This document shows, piece by piece, positions 15,269-24,197 of a stretch of 64,000 nt of DNA. Position 1 is the stretch's first letter; every line of letters starts with the position of its first letter. The stretch is from assembly GCA_900290245.1 (NCBI GenBank), contig OKRB01000001.1:1-64000 (forward strand). The letters are read 5' to 3'. The notes beneath the pieces are model-generated. The model saw only the letters and a program-made list of their open reading frames with translations, was not told where the DNA came from and did no database searches. This DNA is from Candidatus Sulfuritelmatomonas gaucii (GTDB lineage Bacteria > Acidobacteriota > Terriglobia > Terriglobales > Acidobacteriaceae). Made by a program: the position numbers and the translations under genes.

Positions 15269-17308
15269 GTGGTTTTGGAACTGGAAAAGCGGCTTGGGCG
15301 TAGCCTGCGCGCCATCCTGAAACAAAAATACGATCTTGAAGTCGCGAACATTCCGCTCGAGACGCCGCCCGACCTGCGCCTGGGCGAAATCGCCACGCCC
15401 ATCGCGTTTGAGCTGGCGCGCAAGCTGCGCAAGGCGCCGAAGATCATCGCCCAGGAGATTGTCACCGCGCTGGGCGAGGTGGAGGGGTTCGCTCATTTTG
15501 AAGTAGCAGGCGCGGGTTACATTAATGCGCGGCTCGATCGCGCTGCGGCCGTACGCATGATGGGTTGGGTCCAAAGCGGTCTGCCGCACGCGAAGGGCCA
15601 CGCGCTCGTTGAGCACACCAGCATCAATCCAAACAAGGCAGCGCACATCGGCCATTTGCGGAATGCGATCCTCGGCGACACGTTTGTGCGCCTTCTGCGC
15701 GCCGCCGGGTACAAGGTCGATGTGCAGAACTACATCGACAATACCGGCGTACAGGTGGCCGATGTCGTCGTGGGATTTCTGCATTTGGAAAGGAAATCGC
15801 CCGTCGAGATCCGCACGCTGATTGCCGACTCCACAAAGCTTGCGGCAGGTCCCGAAGGCTACGACGCGGCGATCGATTACTATTGCTGGGATCTTTATGC
15901 GCGCACCTCGCAGTGGTACGAGCAGGGAACCGCCGACGAGAAGGCCGCGCGCAAGAAACTGCGCCTTGACACGCTGCATCTGATCGAACGCGGCGGCAAC
16001 GAGACCGCCGAAATCGCTGATCTTATCTCGATCGCCGTCCTGCGCCGCCATCTCGAGACCATGCTGCGCCTCGGCATCGAGTACGACTTTCTCCCGCGCG
16101 AGAGCGAAATCCTGCACCTGAAGTTCTGGGATGCGGCTTTTGAGAAGCTCAAAAAATCAGGCGTGCTTTATTTCGAGAACGAGGGCAAGAACAAGGGCTG
16201 CTGGGTGATGACGCGGCCTGGCGCGCCGACGCAGCCAATTCAAGACGACAACGGCCTGAAGGGTACTGATGATGACGCGAAGGTGATCGTCCGTTCCAAC
16301 GGCACCGTCACCTACGTTGGCAAGGACATTGCCTATCACCTTTGGAAGTTCGGCTTGCTCGGCCGCGACTTCGGCTACAAGCGATTCTTCCAGTATCCCG
16401 ATCACGAATGCTGGATCTCCGCTGAGGCCGGCGAGAAAGAACACCCGCACTTCGGCGATGCAAGCGCGATCTACAACGTGATCGACTCGCGTCAGTCTGA
16501 CCCGCAGGCCAATGTCGTCCAGGCCCTGCGAGGCATGGGCTACGCTGAGCAGGCCGATCACTATACGCACTTCAGCTACGAGATGGTGGCCCTCACACCG
16601 CGTTGCGCCATTGAACTCGGCTACGAAGTGGTGGAAGAAGATCGCGGCCGCGCGTACATCGAGGTCAGTGGACGCAAAGGCTTCGGCGTCAAGGCTGACG
16701 ACCTGATTGACAAACTCATCGCCGCCACACGCGCTGAAGTGGATGCGCGCCAGACCGGCGGAACGGGCGAGAATGCCGACGCCGAGCGACACAAGATCGC
16801 CCGCCAAATCGCCATCGGCGCGTTGCGCTATTTCATGCTCAAATACACCCGCAACTCGGTCATCGCCTTCGACTTCAAAGATGCACTAAGCTTCGAAGGC
16901 GAAACCGGGCCCTACATCCAGTACGCCGTCGTGCGCATCCGCAATATCTTCCGCAAGGGCGGAACGAGCCCTGAAGCGGCGTTAGCGGAATTAGCGGAGC
17001 TGGAACCGGGCCGCATCGCGCAATTTCTCTCCGGTGAGGAGAACGATGACATCTGGGCGCTCTGGCTGCGCGCTGGCAGATCTTCCATGGTTTTGGAGCA
17101 GTGCATCTCAGGTTCAGAACCGGCATACCTTGCGAAGCACGCGTTCCAGCTCGCGCAGGAGTTCGCTAACTTCTACCACCGCCACCACATCCTCACAGAA
17201 GAGGACCCCGCGCGCAAGACACTTCTGCTCGCCACCGCCGCAATCACCCTTCGCGAACTGGTCGCATCGCTCGCCCTGCTCGGCATCGAAAGCCCCGAAG
17301 CGATGTAA
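15269..17308 (+). CDS. argS: Arginyl-tRNA synthetase
   Basis: Charges tRNA-Arg. 679 residues. An N-terminal additional domain for tRNA D-loop recognition (residues about 1-110) is followed by SINPNKAAHIGHLRNAILGD, whose AHIGH is the class I signature. The family core EFANFYHRHHIL and C-terminal LGIESPEAM, typical of the DALR anticodon-binding end, are also present. GTG start; a TTGAGG site lies a few nt upstream, and TAAAAT at about 15231 is a plausible -10. An intrinsic terminator starts on the stop codon. Confidence 0.95.
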   Translation: MVLELEKRLGRSLRAILKQKYDLEVANIPLETPPDLRLGEIATPIAFELARKLRKAPKIIAQEIVTALGEVEGFAHFEVAGAGYINARLDRAAAVRMMGWVQSGLPHAKGHALVEHTSINPNKAAHIGHLRNAILGDTFVRLLRAAGYKVDVQNYIDNTGVQVADVVVGFLHLERKSPVEIRTLIADSTKLAAGPEGYDAAIDYYCWDLYARTSQWYEQGTADEKAARKKLRLDTLHLIERGGNETAEIADLISIAVLRRHLETMLRLGIEYDFLPRESEILHLKFWDAAFEKLKKSGVLYFENEGKNKGCWVMTRPGAPTQPIQDDNGLKGTDDDAKVIVRSNGTVTYVGKDIAYHLWKFGLLGRDFGYKRFFQYPDHECWISAEAGEKEHPHFGDASAIYNVIDSRQSDPQANVVQALRGMGYAEQADHYTHFSYEMVALTPRCAIELGYEVVEEDRGRAYIEVSGRKGFGVKADDLIDKLIAATRAEVDARQTGGTGENADAERHKIARQIAIGALRYFMLKYTRNSVIAFDFKDALSFEGETGPYIQYAVVRIRNIFRKGGTSPEAALAELAELEPGRIAQFLSGEENDDIWALWLRAGRSSMVLEQCISGSEPAYLAKHAFQLAQEFANFYHRHHILTEEDPARKTLLLATAAITLRELVASLALLGIESPEAM

Positions 17309-17329
17309 AAGCAGCTATAAGCTGCTTTT
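17307..17329 (+). terminator. Intrinsic terminator overlapping the argS stop codon
   Basis: A perfect 10-bp stem AAAAGCAGCT / AGCTGCTTTT with a 3-nt loop; the 3' arm ends in TTTT followed by CGATTT. It uses the last two bases of the TAA stop. Confidence 0.8.
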
Positions 17330-17448
17330 CGATTTGCCAACCCCACGCCCCAGCATTGACAATGCCGCGGTAGTGGTCTGACCAGCTTCCGCTGTCGCGA
17401 AATTCTTTCGCCAGCTCGGGCCGCTCCATTCACAATCGGGGGCTTTCC

Positions 17449-20400
17449 ATGTATCGGTCGCGTCAGTTCTCGCTGCTTTGTGTCTTCGCCGCAATCGCCA
17501 TCATCGTCTTCGTTTCTCCTGCACGGTCCCAGGTCGCCCTCGAACACGCGCCGCCCGATACTACCTCGATCCTGCCGCCGAACCCGCATGCCTCCGAGCC
17601 AGGCCTGCTCTTTTATCTTTCCGGCGATCACGGCTTCAACGCCGATTATGCTGCCGGCGGCAATCCCGTACCCAATTACTTGCACGACGTCACGATTCTC
17701 CCCAACGGCGTCTCGGGTTCCTACATTCAGTGCGGCAACAGCCAGCTGCTCTCTTACTGGGCGCCCGGCAACATTTACTCGCAGCGCGGGACGCTCTCGT
17801 TCTTCTGGCGCTCGCGTGATCCGCTCGATGAGACCGAGTTCCCCGTCTTCCGCGTCGGCTTTGCCGACCACTCAAGCTGGGACATGGTCTGGCTACGCAT
17901 CGACTGGAACGGCCACGGCTTCGACGCTTTTGTTACCGACGTCAACCTCGGTCGCACGCGCGTCTCAGTCAAGCTGCCGGAGATTCCCAGGCCGGACCAG
18001 TGGCTGCATCTTGCCCTCGCGTGGGACGAGACCAGCGGTATTCGCTTCTACATTGACGGCAAATTGATGGCGACCAGGGAAGCCACCGGCCTGTTCGACA
18101 CTGCGCTCGATCAGCTCGGCTCGCACTCGCGCATCATCGGACCGACCGGCGTCGAAAGCTCCTACAGCTACGACCGCGGCGGCGACATCGACGAACTGCG
18201 CATCTATGACCGCATGTTGAGCGACGACAACATCGCCGGCCTTGCGAAGAATCAAATTCCGCAAGACATTCCGCCGCTCAATCGCAAAGTGGCCACGGGC
18301 CCCTCGCCGAATGAGTCCGCGGCGGCGATCGTGCCGAGCGAAGGCCAGTATGACTCCGGCTCAGGTCACGCGACAGACTGGCAGCAGGAGTGGAATCTCA
18401 AATACGGCTGGAACCGGCCCGGCGACGATCCCGTTCTGCTCAACGAGGAGTACACCACTGTTCGCAAGGTCGAGATTCACGACGTTTACGATCTTGATCG
18501 CTGGTGGTGGAAGGCAACCGACGGCATTCGCGAAACGACATGGCCCGGCGTCTACAATCGCTCGCGCATCATTGGGCGCGATGACTACTTCGAACTGCCC
18601 GATTGGGATTGCTACTCGCTCTCCGGCAAGACCGTCACCTTCTACATGCCCGATGAGCCGTGGAACCATTTCGAAATCGAGGGCGGAGCGTGGGGAACGT
18701 GGACGTTACTCGCGCACGACAGGGAGAAGGCCGCGGACTCAGAATTAACTCTCTTCGTGCAGCCCATCGGCCAGGAGGTCACCTACCACCAACTCGACGC
18801 ACCCATTACCGGCCAGAAGGTTCGCTTCGTCAACGTCGAGCAGGAGCAGCCCCTCGGCGAAGTTTCAGCCTACTTCGTGCATCCCGGTATGGAGCCCACA
18901 GGGGTCGATACACTTCGGTATCGCCTCACCAGCAGCGCCAACGCCGCAGACAATCCTTCGACGGTGCCGCTCGTGAATTATGTTGAGGGCCGCTTTCCGG
19001 CTGACGAGCGAACGACGATGATGGCCATGCCCGCTGCGGGGCCCGGCCCTGGCCCACGCTCTGCCCGCCGCCAGAACACACCATCTGAAAGCGCGCCCGC
19101 CGGCCTGCCCATTGTCCACATCCTGATCCCCGCCGACTTCCGCTCGCAAATGGCCGGAGAGGGCCACGGCTCTTCCTACGGATGGGAGAACATGGACGGC
19201 GGCCTCGACGGCATCGCCATCGATCTGCCTCCGCTCAGAATTCAACCCGACGCCGACGGCGTGATTCCGCTGAACATCCAGGTGAAGGACCCGCTGTGGC
19301 CGATGCGCAACATGCTCTACTTCACATTCGCAGTCAAGCCCGGCACGCCGCACACGCTCTGGCTCGACACGCGTGACCGCATTCTACCCAACGGCAAGAG
19401 CCTATACATCACCATTGCCGCGCAGAGCGCAGACTTCTCGACAGCTGCGCTTGAGGGCGCCGAGGTTCGCCTCATCTTCAAGCCGTACAGGGACGCGTTG
19501 CACGAGGATGTCTCCGACCGCCTGACGCAGGTGCGCGATGAATTCGCCAACCTCGTCGAAGAATCTGTCAGTTCGCGCCGGCTCAACCTTTTCAACCGCT
19601 TCGACGCCGACATCACCGATCTGCTGCGCGTCGATCCAGAAAACACGCTGGCCCGCGACTACTGGCACGAGATGAACCACGAGCAGGCGCGCCCGCCGTT
19701 CATTCTGCCGCAGGCACCGCCGGGCGTACCGCAGTGGGCATTCCTGCAAGTGGAAGACCTGGGCTACTTGAAGCGCCTCATCAACTGGTACATCGACAAT
19801 CGCCAGATCTCAAACGGCGAGTTCGGCGGTGGCCTGTCAGACGATAGCGACTTCACTGAGTGGTGGCCGGGCTTGGCTCTGATGGGTTCCACGCCGGAAA
19901 AAATCAAGGCCTCGCTTTGGCGCGAAATGGACGCGATGTATGCGCAGCACATGTTTACCAACGGGCTCGCCACCATCCAGACTGACGAGTTGCACAGCTA
20001 CGAGGACGGCCTCAACGTGCTCAGCGAATCCATGTTCCTCGATTTCGGCAGCCCCAAGCAGATCGAGCGTGCCATGGTGACGGCCAAGCGCCTGGAGTGG
20101 CTTACGGGCATCAACGATGCCGGCCATCGTCATGTGCGTTCGAATTACTTCAATGGCGCCAAAATGGCTACCGGCGGCGTGTGGGGCTGGTCGAAGGAGA
20201 GTTCGTACATGGACTTTCATCCTGCGCTCTCGCTGGTGCTTTTCAACGGCATGCCTGAGACGCGCAAGATGATCCTCGAACTTGCCGACGGCATTTTGGC
20301 CCACTATAAGCCCGGGCCCGACGGCAGAAAGACGCTGCACCTCGAAGTCAACTTCAAAACCGACGAAGACAAGCCCACCGGCATGCGCGCGTGGTTCATT

Positions 20401-21453
20401 CTTTGGGCCGCCTACCGCTGGACCGGAGATCCCAAGTACGTGCAACCCTTCGTCGATTCACCGGTGGAATCGCTCGGTCTCGTCAACGCCGACATGCTCG
20501 ACATGCTGAATCTGCGCAAGCAGGAATCCGATCCGATCGTCGCTGCCGCCAGCAGAGTGAGCGGTCCCACCGGCATCGCGCAGCCCAGCGAAACCCTCTG
20601 GCAGCTTGCCTGGCAGGTTACCGGCGACAGATCGTATCTCGACAAGGTCTACGCCTCGCAGATTCAAACCGCGCACGAGCGCGAGTTCATCAACACCCAG
20701 GGCAGCCTGTGGATCGATCGCATCTACTTCAATAACGGCGAGCTGCAGCGCTCACGCCTGGGTGGCGTGGCGCTCATGCGCAACTACTGCTACCCCGGCA
20801 ACGCGGTGAGCTGGCGATTTGACGCGCCGGCCGACGACCAGAGCGTGGCAATTCTCGTCCCCGAGGCCACCCCCGATCACGTCAAGATCATCGCCTACAA
20901 TCTCGATCGCGTTCCTGTCACCGCGCAGATGACCGGCTGGGAGGTCGATCCCGGTGAGTGGACCATGACGCAGGGCACGCAGACCGGAATCGGCACCGCG
21001 CCGCCCGCAACAGATGCTCCCGTGCAGGACCTAACAACCAAGACCGTCCCTTTCGAGCGCAGCAAGTCCGTCACTATCACCTTTGCGCCGCGCACCACCA
21101 CGGTCATCGAGCTCACGCTCAAGAACAAAGGCGTGCCCTATTGGTCGCGCCCCGATCTCGGCATCGATCCTGAAGATGTCAAGGTATCGGGATCCACAAT
21201 GACAGTTACCGTCCACAGCGTGGGCGCTGTCGATGCGCCGGCATCAAAGGTTGTGCTGCGCGACAAAGCAGGCAAGACGCTTGCGACAGCCGATGTGCCC
21301 GTGCTCAAAGCGCCGCTCGACCTGATGCCCAAGACTGCGCAAGTCACGCTGGAAGTTCCTGTCGGCGCCGATTTGAAAGGTGCGAAGGTAACGGTGGAGT
21401 GCGGCGGCGACGTACCGGAGATCACGCTGATGAATAACAGCGTGACGCTATGA
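17449..21453 (+). CDS. Large secreted LamG-domain protein, possible polysaccharide-active enzyme
   Basis: 1334 residues. A signal peptide (about 1-28, ending SPARSQ) is followed by a LamG/concanavalin-type beta-sandwich at about 45-275, with GTLSFFWRSRD, WLHLALAWDETSGIRFYIDG and DIDELRIYDRMLSDDNIAGL. Residues 320-500 form another beta-rich region. From about 760 to 1060 a helical, aromatic-rich part looks like an (alpha/alpha) toroid of the polysaccharide lyase or glycosidase kind: LWREMDAMYAQHMFTNG, HVRSNYFNGAKMATGGVWGW, GMRAWFILWAAYRWTGDP. The last ~100 residues (VKVSGSTMTVTVHSVGAVDA) resemble a CARDB adhesion module. I could not identify a catalytic signature, so enzymatic function is a guess. 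It stands alone between argS and rpoN. Confidence 0.7.
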   Translation: MYRSRQFSLLCVFAAIAIIVFVSPARSQVALEHAPPDTTSILPPNPHASEPGLLFYLSGDHGFNADYAAGGNPVPNYLHDVTILPNGVSGSYIQCGNSQLLSYWAPGNIYSQRGTLSFFWRSRDPLDETEFPVFRVGFADHSSWDMVWLRIDWNGHGFDAFVTDVNLGRTRVSVKLPEIPRPDQWLHLALAWDETSGIRFYIDGKLMATREATGLFDTALDQLGSHSRIIGPTGVESSYSYDRGGDIDELRIYDRMLSDDNIAGLAKNQIPQDIPPLNRKVATGPSPNESAAAIVPSEGQYDSGSGHATDWQQEWNLKYGWNRPGDDPVLLNEEYTTVRKVEIHDVYDLDRWWWKATDGIRETTWPGVYNRSRIIGRDDYFELPDWDCYSLSGKTVTFYMPDEPWNHFEIEGGAWGTWTLLAHDREKAADSELTLFVQPIGQEVTYHQLDAPITGQKVRFVNVEQEQPLGEVSAYFVHPGMEPTGVDTLRYRLTSSANAADNPSTVPLVNYVEGRFPADERTTMMAMPAAGPGPGPRSARRQNTPSESAPAGLPIVHILIPADFRSQMAGEGHGSSYGWENMDGGLDGIAIDLPPLRIQPDADGVIPLNIQVKDPLWPMRNMLYFTFAVKPGTPHTLWLDTRDRILPNGKSLYITIAAQSADFSTAALEGAEVRLIFKPYRDALHEDVSDRLTQVRDEFANLVEESVSSRRLNLFNRFDADITDLLRVDPENTLARDYWHEMNHEQARPPFILPQAPPGVPQWAFLQVEDLGYLKRLINWYIDNRQISNGEFGGGLSDDSDFTEWWPGLALMGSTPEKIKASLWREMDAMYAQHMFTNGLATIQTDELHSYEDGLNVLSESMFLDFGSPKQIERAMVTAKRLEWLTGINDAGHRHVRSNYFNGAKMATGGVWGWSKESSYMDFHPALSLVLFNGMPETRKMILELADGILAHYKPGPDGRKTLHLEVNFKTDEDKPTGMRAWFILWAAYRWTGDPKYVQPFVDSPVESLGLVNADMLDMLNLRKQESDPIVAAASRVSGPTGIAQPSETLWQLAWQVTGDRSYLDKVYASQIQTAHEREFINTQGSLWIDRIYFNNGELQRSRLGGVALMRNYCYPGNAVSWRFDAPADDQSVAILVPEATPDHVKIIAYNLDRVPVTAQMTGWEVDPGEWTMTQGTQTGIGTAPPATDAPVQDLTTKTVPFERSKSVTITFAPRTTTVIELTLKNKGVPYWSRPDLGIDPEDVKVSGSTMTVTVHSVGAVDAPASKVVLRDKAGKTLATADVPVLKAPLDLMPKTAQVTLEVPVGADLKGAKVTVECGGDVPEITLMNNSVTL

Positions 21454-21489
21454 AGGAAAGCTGTCAGCTTTTAGCATTCAGCAGGTTGC

Positions 21490-21526
21490 CCCATCCTTTT
21501 CGCGGCTCCATCGTGAAAAGGGTGGG
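21490..21526. repeat. Hairpin repeat between convergent genes
   Basis: CCCATCCTTTTCGCG pairs with CGTGAAAAGGGTGGG (13 of 15 positions) across a 7-nt loop. The CCCATCCTTT...AAAGGGTGGG pattern resembles a dispersed repeat I associate with Acidobacteria. It lies between the ends of the LamG gene and rpoN and may also terminate transcription. A degenerate TCGAAGGATGACAG repeat follows at about 21578-21592. Confidence 0.6.
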
Positions 21527-21617
21527 ACAACATCATGCCAGCCCCTCATTCTTTCGGCCTAAGCGATGCACTGCGATGAGTCGAAGGATGACAGTGGGGA
21601 GGAGCTTAAAGCTGCTT

Positions 21618-23213
21618 CTAATCCCGCTTCCGTCGCTGGTGCGTCGACGGAATGTTCATGTCCTCGCGGTATTTGGCCACGGTGCGGCGGGTGAGTTGAA
21701 TTCCTTGATTCTGCAGCATCGCCGCAAGCTGATCATCGGTGAGGGGATGCTTCGCGTCTTCGTCCTCAATCAACTTGCGCACCTTACGCTTCAGCACCAG
21801 CAGCGGCGTATCTGCGCCCTCAGGTCCATTTGAACCTTCGCTGAAAAAGAATCGCAGCTCCAGCACGCCCTGCGGTGTGTGCGCGTACTTGTTGGCTACG
21901 GCGCGGCTCACGGTTGAAGGGTGAACCCCGATCTCTTCCGCTACTTCCTTGATCATCATGGGCCGAAGCGCTTCAACGCCCTTCTCCATGAACTCCTGCT
22001 GCCGCCGGACAATTACTTCACACGTGCGCAGAATCGTGCTCTTCCTCTGCGCGATGTTGCGCATCAGTTGCAGAGCGGAGCGGAACCGCTCCTTGACGTA
22101 TTCCTTCACTTCCTTTTCGGTATCGGATGAAACCAGCATGCGCCGGTAACGCTGGCTCAACCGCAGGCTGGGCAGATCCTCTTCGTTCATCGATACCACC
22201 CACTCGCCGCCGCGCTTCACAAAGAACACATCGGGCTCGATCAGCCGCGTCTGCTCGCGGTTGTACATGCGCCCGGGGCGCGGGTCGAGCGTACGAATGA
22301 AATCGACCGCGGCATGCGCTTCTTCGACGGTCACCTGCGCTGCGCGCGCCAGGTCTTTCACATCCCGCTTCTGCAACAGCGCCAGGTGATGATCCACAAT
22401 CAGCGCTGCAATTTCCATCACCCGTCGCCGCTCTTCAATCTTGGCGTTCGCTTCCGCGCTCAAGCTGCGATGCGGGTCCTCAGCGCGGTTGGGCTCTTGA
22501 AGCGGCTTTGCGTATAGATGGTCAAACTCCTGCAGTTGGGCTGCGATTTGGATCGACAGGCATTGCCGCAAATCGCGGGCGCCTACGCCGGCCGGATCAA
22601 GATGATGTACCAGGTCAATTGCACGGTGGATCAGATCAAGCGCTGCGGCCTGCTCCGCCGCATGGCCATTTGAGGCTGCAGCATCCTGCGAGGTCCCAGT
22701 GAACGCTGACGCCAGTTCCACATCTTCAGCGGCGAGGTAACCGTCCTCGTCCAGATTGCCGACTACAAACTCAGCGGCTTGATGCAGGCCTTTGTCGAGG
22801 CTTAATGCTCCCAGCTGCCACGCCAGGTGATCGGACAGAGTCGTAGGCTGGGAGAGAAAGTTCTCAAACGAGGGCTTTTCATTATCCTCGTATTCCGGCT
22901 GCGTGCGGTAGCCAGGATCGAGATACTCCTGGAAGTACGAGCCAAAATCGATCTCGTTAAAGATATCTTTGGGCGGCGTAACAGCTTCCTCGACGCCGCG
23001 CTCGAGCCGTTCTTCGCGGACGGCCACCTCATCCAGTGTCGGAACCGATTCGTCAATCTCTTCCAGGACGGGATTTTCGACCATCTCGGCATCGATCATC
23101 TCCTTCAGCTCGAGCTTGTTCAAGGCAAGAACGCTCACCATCTGCATCAGGCCCGGAGTCAGGACCTGGCGTTGCGCCACTTTCAGACTCAGTTTTGGTT
23201 GCAGCAGCGCCAT
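21618..23213 (-). CDS. rpoN: RpoN, RNA polymerase sigma-54 factor
   Basis: Alternative sigma factor needing AAA+ activators. 531 residues. Region I is Gln/Leu-rich (LLQPKLSLKVAQRQVLTPGL), an acidic region II follows (residues about 55-115), then the core-binding and DNA-binding domains with a helix-turn-helix near EEIGVHPSTVSRAVANKY. The RpoN box RRTVAKYREDMNIPS is at the C-terminus. It lies downstream of lptCA and lptB, the order seen in many Gram-negative bacteria. An imperfect hairpin at about 23302-23338 lies in its leader. Confidence 0.96.
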   Translation of the reverse strand: MALLQPKLSLKVAQRQVLTPGLMQMVSVLALNKLELKEMIDAEMVENPVLEEIDESVPTLDEVAVREERLERGVEEAVTPPKDIFNEIDFGSYFQEYLDPGYRTQPEYEDNEKPSFENFLSQPTTLSDHLAWQLGALSLDKGLHQAAEFVVGNLDEDGYLAAEDVELASAFTGTSQDAAASNGHAAEQAAALDLIHRAIDLVHHLDPAGVGARDLRQCLSIQIAAQLQEFDHLYAKPLQEPNRAEDPHRSLSAEANAKIEERRRVMEIAALIVDHHLALLQKRDVKDLARAAQVTVEEAHAAVDFIRTLDPRPGRMYNREQTRLIEPDVFFVKRGGEWVVSMNEEDLPSLRLSQRYRRMLVSSDTEKEVKEYVKERFRSALQLMRNIAQRKSTILRTCEVIVRRQQEFMEKGVEALRPMMIKEVAEEIGVHPSTVSRAVANKYAHTPQGVLELRFFFSEGSNGPEGADTPLLVLKRKVRKLIEDEDAKHPLTDDQLAAMLQNQGIQLTRRTVAKYREDMNIPSTHQRRKRD

Positions 23214-23443
23214 AGTTGAGTTTCTTTCGCAATCGTTCGCAATATCTCTGTCTAGATGAGCTTACCCGCGTGAGAAGAAGTTTAAAACAGGAACTCTCTC
23301 CATTCGAATCACCCGTTCGAGTGATTGTCCCGGAATGGGTAATGTCCCAACCCGGATGCTCTATCTATGGACCTTAGGCCACGAGCCGCGTCCTCAGCGC
23401 GACCCATTAGGATATGCGCGATCTCCCTTCGCCGTCCAGAGCG

Positions 23444-24172
23444 TCAACCCAGCGAAAATCCCTCGCCCAGGTAAATTCGCCGAACCTCCACGTCGTTGCC
23501 CAGTTCGTGGGGTGTGCCGGAACGGAAGATCCGCCCTTCGGCAATAATGTAGGCCCGATCGGTCACGCTCAACGTTTCGCGCACATTATGGTCTGTAATT
23601 AAAACGCCAATCCCGCTTGCCTTCAGGTCAAAGATGATTCTTTGCAGCTCCAGCACCGCGATCGGATCAATGCCGCTGAATGGCTCGTCGAGCAGGATGA
23701 AGTTTGGCTGAATGCACAGCGCGCGCGCAATCTCTACGCGCCGCCGCTCGCCTCCCGAAAGAGCATAACCGCGGGTCGTGCGAATGTGGCCGAGGTTCAG
23801 CTGGTTGATCAGCTTCTCAGCGCGCGAGCGCCGCTCCTGATTACTCAGCGACTGCGCCTCCAGCACCGCCAAAATATTTTCTTCCACCGTGAGCTTACGA
23901 AAGACCGATGGCTCCTGGGGTAGATAGCTGATGCCGTAGTTGCGCGCCCGCAGATACATCGGGAGCCGCGTAATGTCGTTCTCATCTACCAGCACCCGCC
24001 CGGTTTCAGGCGGCACAAGTCCCACGATGATGTAGAAGCTGGTGGTCTTGCCGGCGCCATTCGGGCCCAGCAAGCCCACCACTTCCCCGCGCGAGATTTT
24101 CAGGTTGACATTTCTGACAACCTGGCGTCGCTTATAGCTCTTGCCGATTCCCTCGGCAATCAATGTCTGCAT
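23444..24172 (-). CDS. lptB: LptB, LPS-export ABC transporter ATPase
   Basis: Cytoplasmic ATPase that powers LPS extraction from the inner membrane by LptFG. 242 residues. Walker [18 protein letters not shown] (residues about 36-52), Q-loop YLPQEPSVF, signature [15 protein letters not shown], Walker [14 protein letters not shown] and switch His in [11 protein letters not shown]. The signature and Q-loop wording match LptB (former YhbG) rather than amino-acid ABC ATPases. It follows lptC-lptA by 25 nt and precedes rpoN. Confidence 0.95.
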   Translation of the reverse strand: MQTLIAEGIGKSYKRRQVVRNVNLKISRGEVVGLLGPNGAGKTTSFYIIVGLVPPETGRVLVDENDITRLPMYLRARNYGISYLPQEPSVFRKLTVEENILAVLEAQSLSNQERRSRAEKLINQLNLGHIRTTRGYALSGGERRRVEIARALCIQPNFILLDEPFSGIDPIAVLELQRIIFDLKASGIGVLITDHNVRETLSVTDRAYIIAEGRIFRSGTPHELGNDVEVRRIYLGEGFSLG

Positions 24173-24197
24173 TGATCTCGCTGGCTCTCTTCCGCCG

